Positions 45,064-58,200 of a DNA stretch of 64,000 bases are shown here, in pieces; position 1 is the first letter of the stretch; every line of letters starts with the position of its first letter. This stretch comes from Breviolum minutum Mf 1.05b.01. Taxonomy: Eukaryota > Sar > Dinophyceae > Suessiales > Symbiodiniaceae. Location: the NCBI GenBank assembly GCA_000507305.1, contig DF239235.1, positions 69,310 through 133,309 on the forward strand. Direction: 5' to 3'. The notes under the pieces were generated by a model. That model did no database searches. It was not told the DNA's origin and saw nothing but the letters and a program-made list of their open reading frames with translations. A program made the position numbers and the translations under genes.

Positions 45064-45958
45064 TCCTACCCCAACCCCAAAAAACCTACCAACCAGAACC
45101 TTCAATTGTTTTTTTTCCAAATCGTTCCCCCCCCCCCCTTTTGAAAAGGACTAATTATCTTTCCAAACCCAGGAAGACCCAAATTCCTGGCAATTCTTTT
45201 TGGGATGGTGATGTGTGACCCTTTAAAAGGTTAAGTGACCTTCAATTAGGGGATAAAAAGATCAGTTTGAATCACCTTGTTGGTTTGTTCACCACCGAGG
45301 CACGCAGAGCTGCTGGCTTGACAACTCAAATGTTGAGCAGTTTCTGGGTGGAAAAAAACGAGTCGACACGACGTTGATGTTGATGTTGGAGTGAATTTTT
45401 TCTCAGTGGAATTACAGTAAATGGCCTGCTGAAAATGATTGCAAAATGACAGTTGAATGCTTCAGTGGTTGAGAATTGCAAGATGATTGCGAGCCGTCAT
45501 TTTTTTTCCCTTCGATGAACGAAGGGTTATGTCAAAGCTTTCTCTTAGAATGTCACCTTTTTTTTAGGGGGTTGTCAAAGGCAGTGGTGTTTGAACAGGT
45601 ACTGTATTTGGAATCTCGTGTGGTTTTTCCAGTGGATATTTTCGGGCTGGTGAACTATTTACTTGTTGACATTCAGTTGACGTGTGTAAAATGGCAGTTT
45701 CAAGATATTCTGTTGACAATATGTTGTACATAAAAGCCTTTTTCTTGTTTTGGACCTTTTTGGCACAACTTCGGTCGAGCAAAACTTTGGTCGACCTTAA
45801 ACCGCTTTGCAGGCTTTTTTGGTGCCTGCATTCCAGCGAAAGATTTCGAGATGGCGTGGCAACAGGTGGCTTTCGATGCCGGTAGATGGCGATGAACAAG
45901 TTGGGATCATGGCTATTCAATGGGGTTTGATTCAAATGAATGGCTTGAGAAGACTGTC

Positions 45959-45960
45959 CA

Positions 45961-46051
<91 letters not shown>

Positions 46052-46054
46052 GTC

Positions 46055-46153
<99 letters not shown>
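45959..46153. repeat. (ATC)n microsatellite, ~195 bp
   Basis: About 65 triplets with two interruptions near 46051-46063 (CGTCATCATCGCC). All long homopolymeric frames (Ser, Ile, Met, Asp) across it are artefacts. Confidence 0.95.
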
Positions 46154-46987
46154 GTGACAATCGCCACCACTTGACATCTTTGAGTTATTTGAACTCCCAC
46201 ATATAAATTCCCTGTTTTCTCCAGGCCTTATCTTTGCTTGTGGACGCTTGTCCGTCGTTGCCTCAGCCTTTTCCATGGTCATCCAGGATCCTCATTCTTT
46301 GATCATCACATCCACAGCCAAATGTATCAGTTTCTGGGGTTGACCTCAGATGAGTTATTAACATCTCATAACAGAAAACCAAGCTTTTCTTTTTGGAGAA
46401 GTGTGAAGAGATGAAGGTCCTGGTATAAGAGGTTTTCTCAAAGGCTAGGGGACGACCAATCGAAGAAGTACAGTGCCCCGGTGGAAGGATTTGTGTTTTG
46501 CCACTGAGGCGTTGGGGGTTGGTTCCCACCACTGAACACTTTGGTTTGGTGATGCAGAGCTTGCGTGGTCCTGTTGCTTGGCAAAACACAACCCTCTTCC
46601 AATTAATCGGGTGGATGAACAGCCGGGGGGGAGGGTGAGAGATGATGGAACAAATTCAATTTAGATGATTTTTTGTTAAGAAGAAAGGACAGATACACAA
46701 TTATTATAAGTTTAATTAAGTGTCGTTGATAAGTGATAAGGGGAAAGATACTTAAAACTTAAAACTTGAAATTCTTTTCTTAGTAGCACTTGGGTAGTTG
46801 TTAACTTACAGCAAAAGATCACCCTTGTTTCTTTGGGATATATTTGGGCTTTAAATGTCTATGTTCGAAATCGGATTCCTTTCCCTCATTTTGTTTGTTT
46901 CATCCCAACTGTTCCTCCCTCGGTGTTTTTTTTGTTTTATTCCTTAAAAACGGACCTTCAGCTTTGGTAGTATTGGTAGCTTTTCAG
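46154..46987. other. No confident gene
   Basis: Short frames on both strands only; no repeat structure noticed. Confidence 0.35.
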
Positions 46988-48844
46988 AATTTTGTCCTAA
47001 CAGCTATCATTCTTGTAGTGATGGCTGCAGAAAGGAAGAGGTAAAAGCAGCAAAATCCTTTAGAACCTCTCTTGGATGGACAGATTTTCTGCAAACATAT
47101 TCCAATAAATCATACACCATTCTTTCCACGTGTCTTTCAACACAATGATAGTGACACACCTTGTATTTGTGGTAGATTTATCATGAATATCTGGCAGATT
47201 TTTTTCCATTTTTTTTGAGAGGCATGACCTTTGAGGTTCAATGTTGGTCAACCTGGGATGATAAAACAACGCTATCACTGGTGGTTGAAAACCAGGTTGA
47301 ACGTACAATGAAATTTCAACATGGTGAAATTTTTACGTCATTCAAAATGATGAAGAGTTCGAACAAGAAAATCAAGGGCTGAATGAGGAAATTTCCCCGA
47401 AAACTAACATATATATAGTCCCTCGAAAATGAACGATCCTTTCCTTTTAAACACATGTTTCCTTTTCCGGGGACTTGTATTGACTTTGAGGGGTGCAACA
47501 TCCATGATAGGAGTTTTTCTTTTGGAAGGGCACTGCTACAGCCGAGGACTCCTGGCAAATTGCCAGTGAGCTTCTGGCAGAGATGAAGTTGTTGTGGCCC
47601 TGAGAGGGCGGAACGGATGGGCAGATGGACGGGTTAGATATGGTTAGATGCTTGTTTTTTTTTTTTTAAGATACAAGATACACCCCCAAAATTAATATGT
47701 ATATATAAAAGTCCCTGAAAAAGGAAATATTTTAAAAGGGAAAGGATTGTCTTCCAAGCACCATTTTTGAGGGGCTATATATGTTCGATTTCGGGGAACA
47801 TGCTGATTTTTCGGGATTTGTTGTGGATTGATGCCAAGGTTCATCAGGATTTGCGTCGAGGAATGCAGGTGGAAAGTGATAGTTGGATTCACCTGGCAAG
47901 CAAAAACCATGTGAGGTTGATGTTCATGTCAAAACTTAGAATATTTTTGCCTGTTTCAGCCAAATTCTGGAAGAATTTGTTCCAGTGAAACTATTGGGGT
48001 ATTTTTTTTTCGAATAACTGGTGATACTGTTGATGGAGGAAATCCTGCACCAGGTAGTTTATCCCATTATTTACAAGGTTTCATACATCCAACCGGTGGT
48101 TGTTTGGGATGACTTCCATCAATCAACGATTTTGCCCACATACCTAGGAAGATACCCCTGACTTCCCCAAACCCAAGGAAAGAAGTTCCTTCAGAAACTG
48201 TTGGTAAATGGTCAGGGGTATCTTCCAGGGGTATGTGGGTGAGATCTTTGAAAATCAACAGTATTATTGTGATGTTCACCAAGCTGAGGCTCGGTTTGCA
48301 ATACTCCATCCAAAGCTACGATGGAGCAGTCGGGGTCCCACTCGAATTTTCCGATGTGACGCATCTTGAGGGATCCCAATATTGGGCCGATTCACTTGGG
48401 GTGATTCAACAGGTGATACGGTTCTGGAATTTTCTGATGGCAAGGTGTATATTTAATATTTTTGGGATGATTTGATAAGTGGCAGAGTTGTTTTTTTTCA
48501 TGGGATCATTTGAGATTTAACAGGGTTTGGGTTGCGGATGATAGGCAGGACACTTCTGACAGGTTTTTTTTAATGAGTCGGTTCTTGGGAATGGAAAACT
48601 CCACGGACGCCCTTTGCTGCGTCAACAGGAGTGACTAGACTTGTGCCGGTGCATCTTGTGAATGCCAATCTTCTTGCTTCAAACAGAACTTTGCAATTCC
48701 GAAGTCGAAAAAGGATTCCTTCAAAGTGACTACAGACGCAGTTTCCTTTAGAAACCTAGAAAAAATCTACACTGAACCATGGATCGATTTTGAAGGCCAA
48801 CAAAACGGGGATGAACTCTGCAACCAAACCCCACCTTCCTGACC
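46988..48844 (+). CDS. Unrecognised gene with one membrane segment, several exons
   Basis: Exon-like pieces, all plus strand: 46988-47040 (NFVLTAIILVVMAAERK, a membrane segment with a GTAAAA donor); about 47808-47870 (FRDLLWIDAKVHQDLRRGMQ before GTGGAA); 47960-47984 (QILEEFVP between TTTCAG and GTGAAA); 48289-48412 (LGLQYSIQSYDGAVGVPLEF then SDVTHLEGSQYWADSLGVIQ before GTGATA); and 48638-48844 (CAGASCECQSSCFKQN, later TTDAVSFRNLEKIYTEPWID, to TGA). Each piece has good splice contexts and protein-like composition, but not all junction phases fit, so exons are missing or two genes are mixed. A membrane segment followed by extracellular-like domains would suit a channel or receptor; I cannot name the family. 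Confidence 0.4.
47376..47497. mobile_element. Degraded MITE-like repeat (AACTAACATA family)
   Basis: TTCCCCGAAAACTAACATAT at the left and TATTGACTTTGAGGGGTG at the right, with the CCTTTCCTTTT interior common to this family. Confidence 0.4.
47684..47797. mobile_element. Degraded MITE-like repeat
   Basis: ACCCCCAAAATTAATATG at the left, AAGGGAAAGGATTGTCTTCC inside and TTTTTGAGGGGCTATATATG at the right. The interior word CTTCCAA-CACCATTTTT recurs at 40480 and 56750. Confidence 0.4.
48025..48265. mobile_element. MITE (TACTGTTGATGG family) with a second inverted repeat inserted
   Basis: The left end TACTGTTGATGGAGGAAATC and interior CATCCAACCGGTGGTTGTTT match the copy at 62605. The expected right end appears broken: CTTCCATCAATCAACG at about 48113 and AATCAACAGTATTA at 48253. 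Between them lies a separate palindrome (48135-48240). Confidence 0.55.
48135..48240. mobile_element. Palindromic insertion, CCCACATACC termini, ~106 bp
   Basis: CCCACATACCTAGGAAGATA at the left pairs with TATCTTCCAGGGGTATGTGG at the right, and CCCCTGAC pairs with GTCAGGGG further in. It appears nested in the TACTGTTGATGG-family element. Confidence 0.6.
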
Positions 48845-49283
48845 TCTCCACCGCCATGATTTGCTGAGACCCATGCGTTTGCTACGCGTTTCTTGGTAGC
48901 AGTGTTCGAAAATCATAAATGCCAACGCTTTCGTTGTAGTGTTTCCTGACTTTTCTTTGGCTAAGTCGATTTTCCGTTTTTTTTGTCAAAAAAAACACCC
49001 CAAACACTGCAGGAAATTCGTTTTTTATTCCAGGGCTGTCCATTTTTGTTGTGAGTATCATTATTTGATATTATTAAATGCACCTTTTTAAGTCATAAGA
49101 TATCTACATGGCTGGTTACCTGGACCATGATCCTATTTGTCTACAAGTCTACAAGATTTTCAACTTCTACTGCAAAGAGTCCCATGTATCACCCAACTCA
49201 GCTGAAAAAGCAATCTCCGCAGCGAATGGCACAAGCTGTGGAATCAAAGGGTCGTGTGACCGTGCCACATCGTTTGGTAGCCA

Positions 49284-52200
49284 AGTCGGGTAGCTACGTT
49301 GCTGCTATTGGAAATTGCGGACAACGAAGTGAATGGAGGTCACTTGGTTTGAGGATTCTTTGGATTGACATGAGCAATGAAAAAAGGGCCCCTGTGGTAC
49401 AAATAGGGGATGACATCCTACCCAGTTATGTGGGGATTTTATAGTCTCATTATAGTAAACCATTTCTTGTTTTTTTTGATTTGATTCCTTTGGTTTCTTT
49501 TTTATGTTTTTATATCTGGATTTTCTGGATTTTGCCATTTTTGGTTTGGTGGTTTCACCAATCTTTACACAGTTGGTGTAGCTTGGTGGCTTGGTGGTAT
49601 GGGATAATCCTGAAATTCCAAAGCGACAACTAGAACCAAACTGTTACCCTGTTTTTTTGCATCTGAATTTTCTTTTTGTCCACTTTGGCAAACAGGAACA
49701 TATACTATACACCTATATATACCATATACACTCCCCAGAACTAACATAGCACCTATCAGGAGGCCTTCCCAAAAAAAAACACTCATCTTCCAACCCAGGT
49801 TTGTCTCCTTTCAAAATGAGGCAATCCAAATTGATGATATCCCGTTCCATTTAGATATCTTTCAAACAGTCTGTGTATGATGTGTTTGGGTGTTTTTGTT
49901 CTTTTGAAACACCCAACGAAAAGTGCGATTGATCGTTTTTTTCACGTCACGTGTCATCATGACCATCGATGACCTTTTCGGGCGCTCATCGAGTCACAGT
50001 CGTTGCATCCACAGGAACGCTGTGAGTTTACTTCGAGAATTTCAAGAACGACGGTGCCGTTACGACATTTTCATTTACAGTTATTTGGCAATTTGGCACA
50101 TCAAACAGCGAAAGATGTTGCGCCCCTGAAGCGGTACCAGTGAAGTTCCCAAATTTTCCTCTCATGCCCGACCTTAAAATACTTCCGCAGGTGGTTTGGG
50201 ATTGAACCAAAAGAACAAATAATGCAACAAATCTATTTCAGGTTGATGAATTTGGTATATATGGTGTCACTTTTTTTTCTTCGATTTTTTTTGCCGTGAT
50301 TGGAATCTCAAAAAAAAATACTGATTCATCTCCCAAAAAAAAACTCTTTTCTGCTCAAAGTTTGTTGTTTTGGAGTCTTGAAAGATGCAAAGTTGTCAGA
50401 TCCAAAGTCACATACCCTCCCTGAAACTAACATAGCCCCTAAAAATGGTGGTTTTCAATAGGAATCTCCTTTTCCAGGGGGTCTATTTTCAGGGGCTGTG
50501 TTAGTTTCAGGGAGGGCATTCTTCCAGGATCTTTTTTCTGATTGATGTCTCGGTTAAAAAACACCGGGATTTTGGAGTTTCATAAGGAAAGGTTTCTGTC
50601 ACCCAAAACACCATGGGTTCTGAACTCTGGCGTGAAGTGGGACATGATAAGATGATATACAATAATACACATATTCAACAACAAAAACATATTTATCCTA
50701 CAGCAATTTAAAGTTTCTTAGGAAATGCAGTGTGATTTTTGCACATTTTTTTCTTAAAACTGCAACAACATGTTTTAGCTTATATACAGTTTTTTTGTTT
50801 TTCCGGCTGGCCTTTGCTAAACCCCTTCCAGCTCAGGTTCCGCCATCAGCGCTTGCAGTGAAGAGTGGCAGGTCGCTTTGTTTCTACTGCAAGAGCTGCA
50901 AATGCATCAACTGGAAGGTGGATGACGGACTTCTCAAAAAAACGAGGGTTTGGATGAATCATATTATCTCGGTGAATCATATTATTATAGATTTAGATGA
51001 ACTACAAATAGGAACAGTTTAGGTTGCCTCAATCCTGAATCCCTACATTGAATCCTTAGTCATTTAGATGAACAGTTGAGGTACTTGGGGATTTGAGAAG
51101 TGTTGGGAATTCACCCTGACCTTATGTTTCAGGTTGATAAATCATGATGATTTATCTCACAGGGCTGGATATGAAAATATTAGAGCTACACCACCTGGTA
51201 GAAGTAGATTTTGCCAACCTCTTGACTAAAATATCAAACTTGTGACGATGGTACTACTTCAAGGGTGATAATGCATCCTTTTGTGAAGCTTCAAGGAACG
51301 TTTCTGGGGAAGTTCAAGCCTTTCAGCTTTGAAAAGTGTGAGTGAAGAGCAATGGGAAAACTGGACAGCTTAGGATTTTTGACCATGTATAATACGGGTG
51401 CGTGAACATGAGGTATCAATATAATCGCTATTGAAATGGCGAATCCGAATCCTGCAGCAAATAAATCGATTTTTGAGGTCCCCAAAAAACCATGCATTCA
51501 AGAGGCCCTTCCAAAGTGGAACATACCTTCAATCTATTGGTAACCACGGAACAGGTAATGTGGTCACATATGGTGCTGCCATCGGTGCATGTGAGAAGAC
51601 ATCCCAATGGCAATCAGCCATTGTCCTCTTGTCGGATTTATGTGAAAAGCAGATGGAGAGCAATGTGCTTCTCAGCATGCAATCAGTTGAGGCAACATTC
51701 CAAGAAATCTCCAACAGGACCCACTGAACGGACCCCTAAACCTGAGTATATAATATCTCTAGCACCTTACTTAGGGGTCCGTTGGTAAGGTCCCATTCAA
51801 TTTTTCATGGAAACATACGAAGGCCTTGAACCATGTGCCACTGTGGAACTGTCCACTGATTCGGGGTTGTCCGTCACATGTATAGTACCTAGCTCAGTCA
51901 ATTGCTACCACTTGCTGGCTATTGCCCTTTTGAGTGATGTAATATCGTTACAACACATATACACCAATCCATTGAATAAAAACACCTGTGAGTTTTGGTA
52001 GACTATCCATCCACTCAGGTATTTCGACTAAAGTTCTATTTTGGAGTCTGCTAAAACACATCCATCACCGGGGAAAAACCGTTGGAGCCGACGTGTTGCT
52101 GTAGGATTACATACACTTCAACTCTGAACGCTTGTGGTCGTGGAGAAGAATGGCAAAAAGCCTTAGAGATTTTCGCAGAAGCTGAGAGGAAAGGTACCTT

Positions 52201-55200
52201 GACCTCGTTTTGGGGTTGGGTGCTGGCTATTAAAAATGCAGTGGTTCAGTGGTTGTGGGTAGATGTTCCTTGTTGAAATTTCATCATCCCCCACACATGG
52301 TAACAAGTGGTTAGAAAAATGGAAAGACAAAAGATGAATATTTAAGCATTCAGAGTTTATTTGCTAGCCAAGACTTATGCAAGACAAATGTCAACAAACC
52401 CGGTCCAGATTGGGATTCCCGAGCCCTAAAAATGTTTCATAACTCTGGTGGTGACGAGCGATTGCATCCTAGGTGGTGGGAACATCCCAATAGGTCATAG
52501 ACTTCATGAAGACCACATCACTGAACCATCAAAATTTTCCCGTTTTTTGACCGGTCAGTTTTTTTGGGCCCGGGATCAGGTGCAGTGAATGTGGTGATGT
52601 TGAACGCAGCCATTAGTGCTTGCGAGCGTGGAAGTGAAACTTGCTGATGTTTATGGGTTGGTGGATGGTGGTTGCGTTCCTAGGTGTTTTGTTTTGCAAG
52701 TTTCCTGCAGTTTTTTTGAAAGGGAAGGCTTCCCCCCCTTTTTTTTGCGATTTGAAAGGGAGCATTGGACGAGTAGATCAGATCAAAAAAGGGTTGAGCA
52801 AGTTTCTAACACACTCACCCATCCTATCTTTGTTTTGAGATGTCCTGTGGTCAAGGGGGCAAGCGATCTTACGAAAGCCAAATTAGTAGCAGGTCATTTG
52901 GCAAATAGACACCTGACTTTTGCAACTGCTTCGTTTGCCCTTACCAATGCCCATGTCGAAGACAAGATGAGCCGAAACGTGTAACCTTTCCGCGAGATTC
53001 GCCGATGATGGCTTGAGGCTGAAAGGTCATTCCTTGGGGATACAAAACATCCCAAAAACTATAATAAAGACCTTCCAGAAATATCACTAACAGAAATGCT
53101 AACAAAATGTATTGTTAGATATTATAGTCTATCTCTTGAACATGATGTTTTATCAGGAATGGAAAGCAGCTCTTCAATTGATGGACCAACTACCCTTGCA
53201 ACATCTTCAAGCAGATGTGATCACCTACAATGTGCCCTGGACGGTGAAAAAAATTTGAGGTAGTGATCCAGGTACACCAAAAAAAGCTGGATTTTTTGTT
53301 GATCGTCGGAGATAGGTTTTTCTGTGAGTTATACCACCTAGTTAATGTGAGTTCATAAGGCATTGTATTGAGGATCCCATTTTACCAACCATGTTTTTCT
53401 TTAAATGAGATTCGAGATGAGTTGGGATAACTTCCAAAAGCTCTCAGTGTGCAACAAGGTTTAGAAACTTGTATCAGTTGAAATCAGATGTTTAGAAGCA
53501 ATCCAAAGGCATGAAAAATGCCTTGCCCCAATATATCTATGCTGATCGGGTTATCTTAGTCCACTGTTCAGACTTGGGACTTGATCGGGAAAAATGAAGT
53601 TTGAAGCTTAAAGAAATATCAACATCCTTTGAAGTATCCAACAAAACTACTGTTCATGGAAGAACTCCTGCACCAGTTGATATGGTAAATATCCCATTAT
53701 TTAGGGTTTCATACATCCCAGGTGGTGCAGGATTTCAGCCATCAACAGTATGCAAAATTCCAAATTCGTGTTTTAGCCTGCTCTGTGGATGATACAAGAT
53801 TCATGGCCTGTTTCAGCATGGATTGGTTTTGTTTGAGGTAACTTACCTAGTAGTACTGTTTGATTTGGCTGGAACGAGCCAAATCGTTGGAGAAATATGC
53901 TGCGATGTTTTGTGTGCAATGTTTGGTATGCAAAAAACACATCTTTTGAAGATGTTTTTCCTTTAAAACATGTGTTTTGCTATTGTCATGCTAGTTTTCA
54001 GGGGTGTACTACATTTTAGTAGGGGATGCCAATTAATCTTGATCTCCATTCCTACTGTTATTGTTACTTTCTCCTCTCTGCTTTCAGTCGCACTGTCTCA
54101 GGGGTGTCCCTAATGTTTCACCACCCACAGCCTCAGGCTGTTTCCAGTCCGTTCCATCTTTGATAGTGTTGAAATACATCCTCTGTGCCGCAATTTGTGC
54201 GAACATTTCCCGTCCCAATTGATTTCACAGTAGGAAAACCAGTGGATCTAAAATATTCTAGATTTTTGAGTCGACATATCCAAAGATCTCCACACTCTTT
54301 TGCTGAAAACAGGCGGTCATTTCTTGCTGTGAAAAGAGCCATCAATGGCAGCGTGCGCTGAACTTCTTCCAAGAAATGCAGGAGACAACGATGAAACACT
54401 TTTTCGTTTCAGCTGAACATTATGAAAGATAAGTCCCTATATATAGATAGGAAATATGATATGGCCATTTGACAACTAGAGTACTGTAGTTGGATTCCCT
54501 TTGGGCACTTTTTTTTGTGAAAGAAACGCCCTAGAACAACTGGCCCCTATAGGGTTTGTATAAAGCATTTCAAAAGGATGGACAACTCCAATTTAACGAA
54601 ACCACAGGAGAGGCACCTACGCTGTACCATCATCAGCTACAATGCCGTGATCAGTGCATGTTCAGGGCATTGGCAAGTGGCGCTGAGTTTACTACGCGAC
54701 ATTGAAGGCTGAGTTTGTACAGAGTGGTAGACGAAGATTTGTGTTGGAGCCATTTCCAGTGTTTCAACATTTCCTTGGCCCTGAAATCCATTGCTTTCCT
54801 GAGTGGAATGTATCATTTTTTTATTTGGGAGTCCCTCCATTTCCTACGACACACCAAGTGTTAAAAGTCTTCAGTTTCAATGTCAAGAGATGGTTGCAGT
54901 TTTTAGATCTCATGGATAGGTAAACGTATGTTACAAGAAAGGGGAAGATGAGTGCAGAAATTTCGTGAGCCTGTGAGCCTAGGAAGGCGCAGGTTTGACG
55001 AGTTCCTTTAGAAAAAAAGATTTAGATGTCAGATTAAAATTCAAATTGTGCAAGTTGTACCTGAGCCTCAATCCTCCTACAGGGTCTTCAATTCAGAGTG
55101 GTAAATAGTTCAACGACTTGCCCTGGTTTTAGGTTAGCCATCTGGATCTTATGCAAGGATTCCAGATTTATTTGCACTATCATTGACGAATCACCGCTTC

Positions 55201-58200
55201 AAATGATGGGTTGGGACCCTCAAATGGAAATGCTATGTTTGGGGTTCAGAATTTGCTTGCAATCCCGAAATCTCAAAAATTGAAAGAAGTAGAATGCATG
55301 AGAACAAAGATGTGATGATGCATCTTTTGATATTCTTAGTTTCTATGAAATTTCTTATCATGGCTAAAGGTCTTGTCAAATCTTGAGGCTCACGGGGTAA
55401 GCTGCAAGTTTACGGCCAGGTAGCTGTCAACGCACCGTGATCACCTACAACGCAGTCATTAGCAGCTGTGAGCGTGGAGATCAATGGCAATTGGCCTTGC
55501 AGTTTCTCCAAGAAATGGAAGCTTATTCGACGAAAAGAGGAAAAAGGTGAACAAAAACTGGATAGTGGTTTCAAATGTTTTTTATTTTCACCCCATTTCG
55601 GGAAGATTCCCATTTTGACGGTTGCACATTTTTCAAAGGGGGTTGGTTCAACCACCAACTAGAAAATACCAAGTATATACCAGGTGGAAGTTGCTCTTCT
55701 AGAGTAGTTGATAGAAAGACGAAGGATTGGCCTCTTGTTTGTGCACAAACGAGTCTATATCGTACTATATTGTTGGATGCCCCATTAGCCGCCAAATTGA
55801 TGTTTGGGAAGAGATATTTGTTGAAGGTTAAGGGTGGGTGGACAATGCAGGGATTTGAGGCTCTGATAGTTTAACAGGTTTTCTACTGTATCTTTTTGTA
55901 TTTACTCGACGGTGCGCCCCAAGTTTTTTCAACATACTGGTAGCTACCTCTACTTTGAATTGCTGATCTCAGGAAGAACAACAACTTCGATGCTCTCAAA
56001 TCACTTACAACACGGCCATCAGTGCATGTGAACGAGGAGAACAATGGGAATGGGCCTTGCACTTGCTACGTGAATCACAGGAACACCAACTGTTTGGAGA
56101 TTTGATCACCTATAATGCAGGCCATTTGGATGGGAGAAGAAGGAAACGTTGTTTAATGGTGAATCGAAGGACTCAATTCGCTTGGTATTTTTCTTCTTGA
56201 AGATTGGATCATTGAGGAGATACCGATGAACATGATGAACTGGTTGGTCTTAGTTTTGTGTGTTTCGTTTCCTAAATTGCTTGGAAACGTATGACCTTTT
56301 TTTTCCCTAGACTTTTTGGGGTGTCTGAAGTTGTCGGTTCACGAAGATTCTGGATAGGTATCAGTGCCTGCGAAAAGGGCAAGCAATGGCAACGTGCCCT
56401 TCAATTACTGGAAGAGGTGATGAAGAGAGAGGACCTCTGTATTTTTGTTTCGGCAAGACTTGGTCATTGCAATATAAGCTTTGTGTCAATGGGAGATGCA
56501 GCTGGAATAAGAAAGTGTGTTTACCATGCTGGACAGAGCTTTTGAATGCTTTTGATGGTTTTTCTGTTTGTCATGTAAACGAACGGGCCTGAACGATAAA
56601 AGTTTGCAAACGAGATCTCAAAGATACTCGCAAGGGGGGGTTGGATCACAAACTTATGACTTGTGAATAGGAAGCAAACCCTGCCCTCCCCAACTAGCAG
56701 CTTGCAACTGAAAATAGGCCTTCCCAAAAGGAAAGTTTGGTCTCCCAACTCCCAACCATCATTTTTCAGGGGTTATGTTCGTTTTATGGAGTCACCATCT
56801 GCGTTTGGTTCTATTCTTCACGATGATTTTGAAGGACCTGCCCCAGAAAGGAAATGTCATCACTTACAGTGCTGCCATCAGTGCGTGTGAGAAGGGCAGT
56901 CAGTGACTCAAACCGAACCTGCATCATCCAAAAAATCGACATCGGAAGCCGAAGGTTGAAATCCCGGTACCCCTAAACGCTAAAAGAGTGTGATCGTTAG
57001 AAGGAGTGACAAAAAAACCATTGAGACCTTAGCTGCGGGTAATCTGTGAAATTTTAGGAACCTCCTAAAACCGGGTCGAAGATTCCTAAATCGCTCGTTC
57101 CAGTCTCAGCCCAGGTGGCAATATGTTTTTTCATTGTTGGCCAAGATGAAGAACAGACAACTTCAAGGAAACATCATCACATACAGCGCGGCTATTAGTG
57201 CCTGTGGTCGTGGTCAAGAATGGCAACATGCCTTGAGATTACTTACTCAACTTTGGGACTGGCATTTGGAAGCAAATGTTATTACCTACAATGCAGGTAT
57301 CACTGCTTGTGAGAAAGGTAGTCAATGGCATATAGCATTGAAACTCATGGAAGAGTTACAGGAGAACTAGTGCTTGGATTTTTGGGTCACATTTTCTGAA
57401 AATTATTTTCTCTTGTTTGGGAAAAGAGCACACCCAACAAAATCTTGTTTCCAAAGCGGTTTGGCAAAACCCCCGGCTCCAGGAGAAATGTATCCAAAGT
57501 ACAGTTTTTACTTACACGGCTGTAGCTGCAGCCACTGCAACTGCTGGAGATTGGCAGCAAGCGTTGAATTTCTGTCAACAGATGCGTGAACATTTGGCAC
57601 AAGCAACCAGCGTGTCAGTTGGTACTGCAGCCAGTGCGTGTGCAGTGAGTGCGCAGTGGCAGAGTGCACTTCAGGTGTGGGATGATTTTGGAGAGCAACG
57701 GGTTGCAGAAGATGCTCTGATTTTCACTTCAACTATCAGTGCCTGTGAGAGAGGCAAAGCATGGGCCACGGGCACAGACCTTATTATTTGATATCATGAT
57801 CATTTTCACTTCACCATTCCAAAGTTGCTTCATTTAGATTAGATAGCTGATGAAACTAACCTTGTTCGGCATCATTTTTTTTCGCGCCCCTGACATCAAA
57901 ATCTGTTGAACCAACCAACTTAATATTAATAACACTCACACACGAAATCATCCACACTTTTTGTGTTCAAAGCCTTTTGACAACAAAAACCTTCCAGGCG
58001 GAGCATGGCAACATGCCTTGTCCCTTCTGAGTGCATCACAGGAACGACGCCTGATAGATGGGATCATTTTTGATGCAACTGTCAGTGCCTGTGCCAATAG
58101 CGACCAGTGGCAGCAGGCCATGGTGCTGTTGGTACAAGCAGCTTGTTGGCGCGTGACCAGGACCCCTGAAAAAAAATTGGGGACCCAACAAAAACAACAT

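Noticed and set aside
45807..46282. Long frames encoding poly-Ser, poly-Ile, poly-Met or poly-Asp
   Set aside because: All are frames of the (ATC)n microsatellite; every frame and strand gives a homopolymer.
54133..54399. 88-codon minus-strand frame
   Set aside because: It is antisense to PPR exon 8, which completes a repeat in phase on the plus strand.
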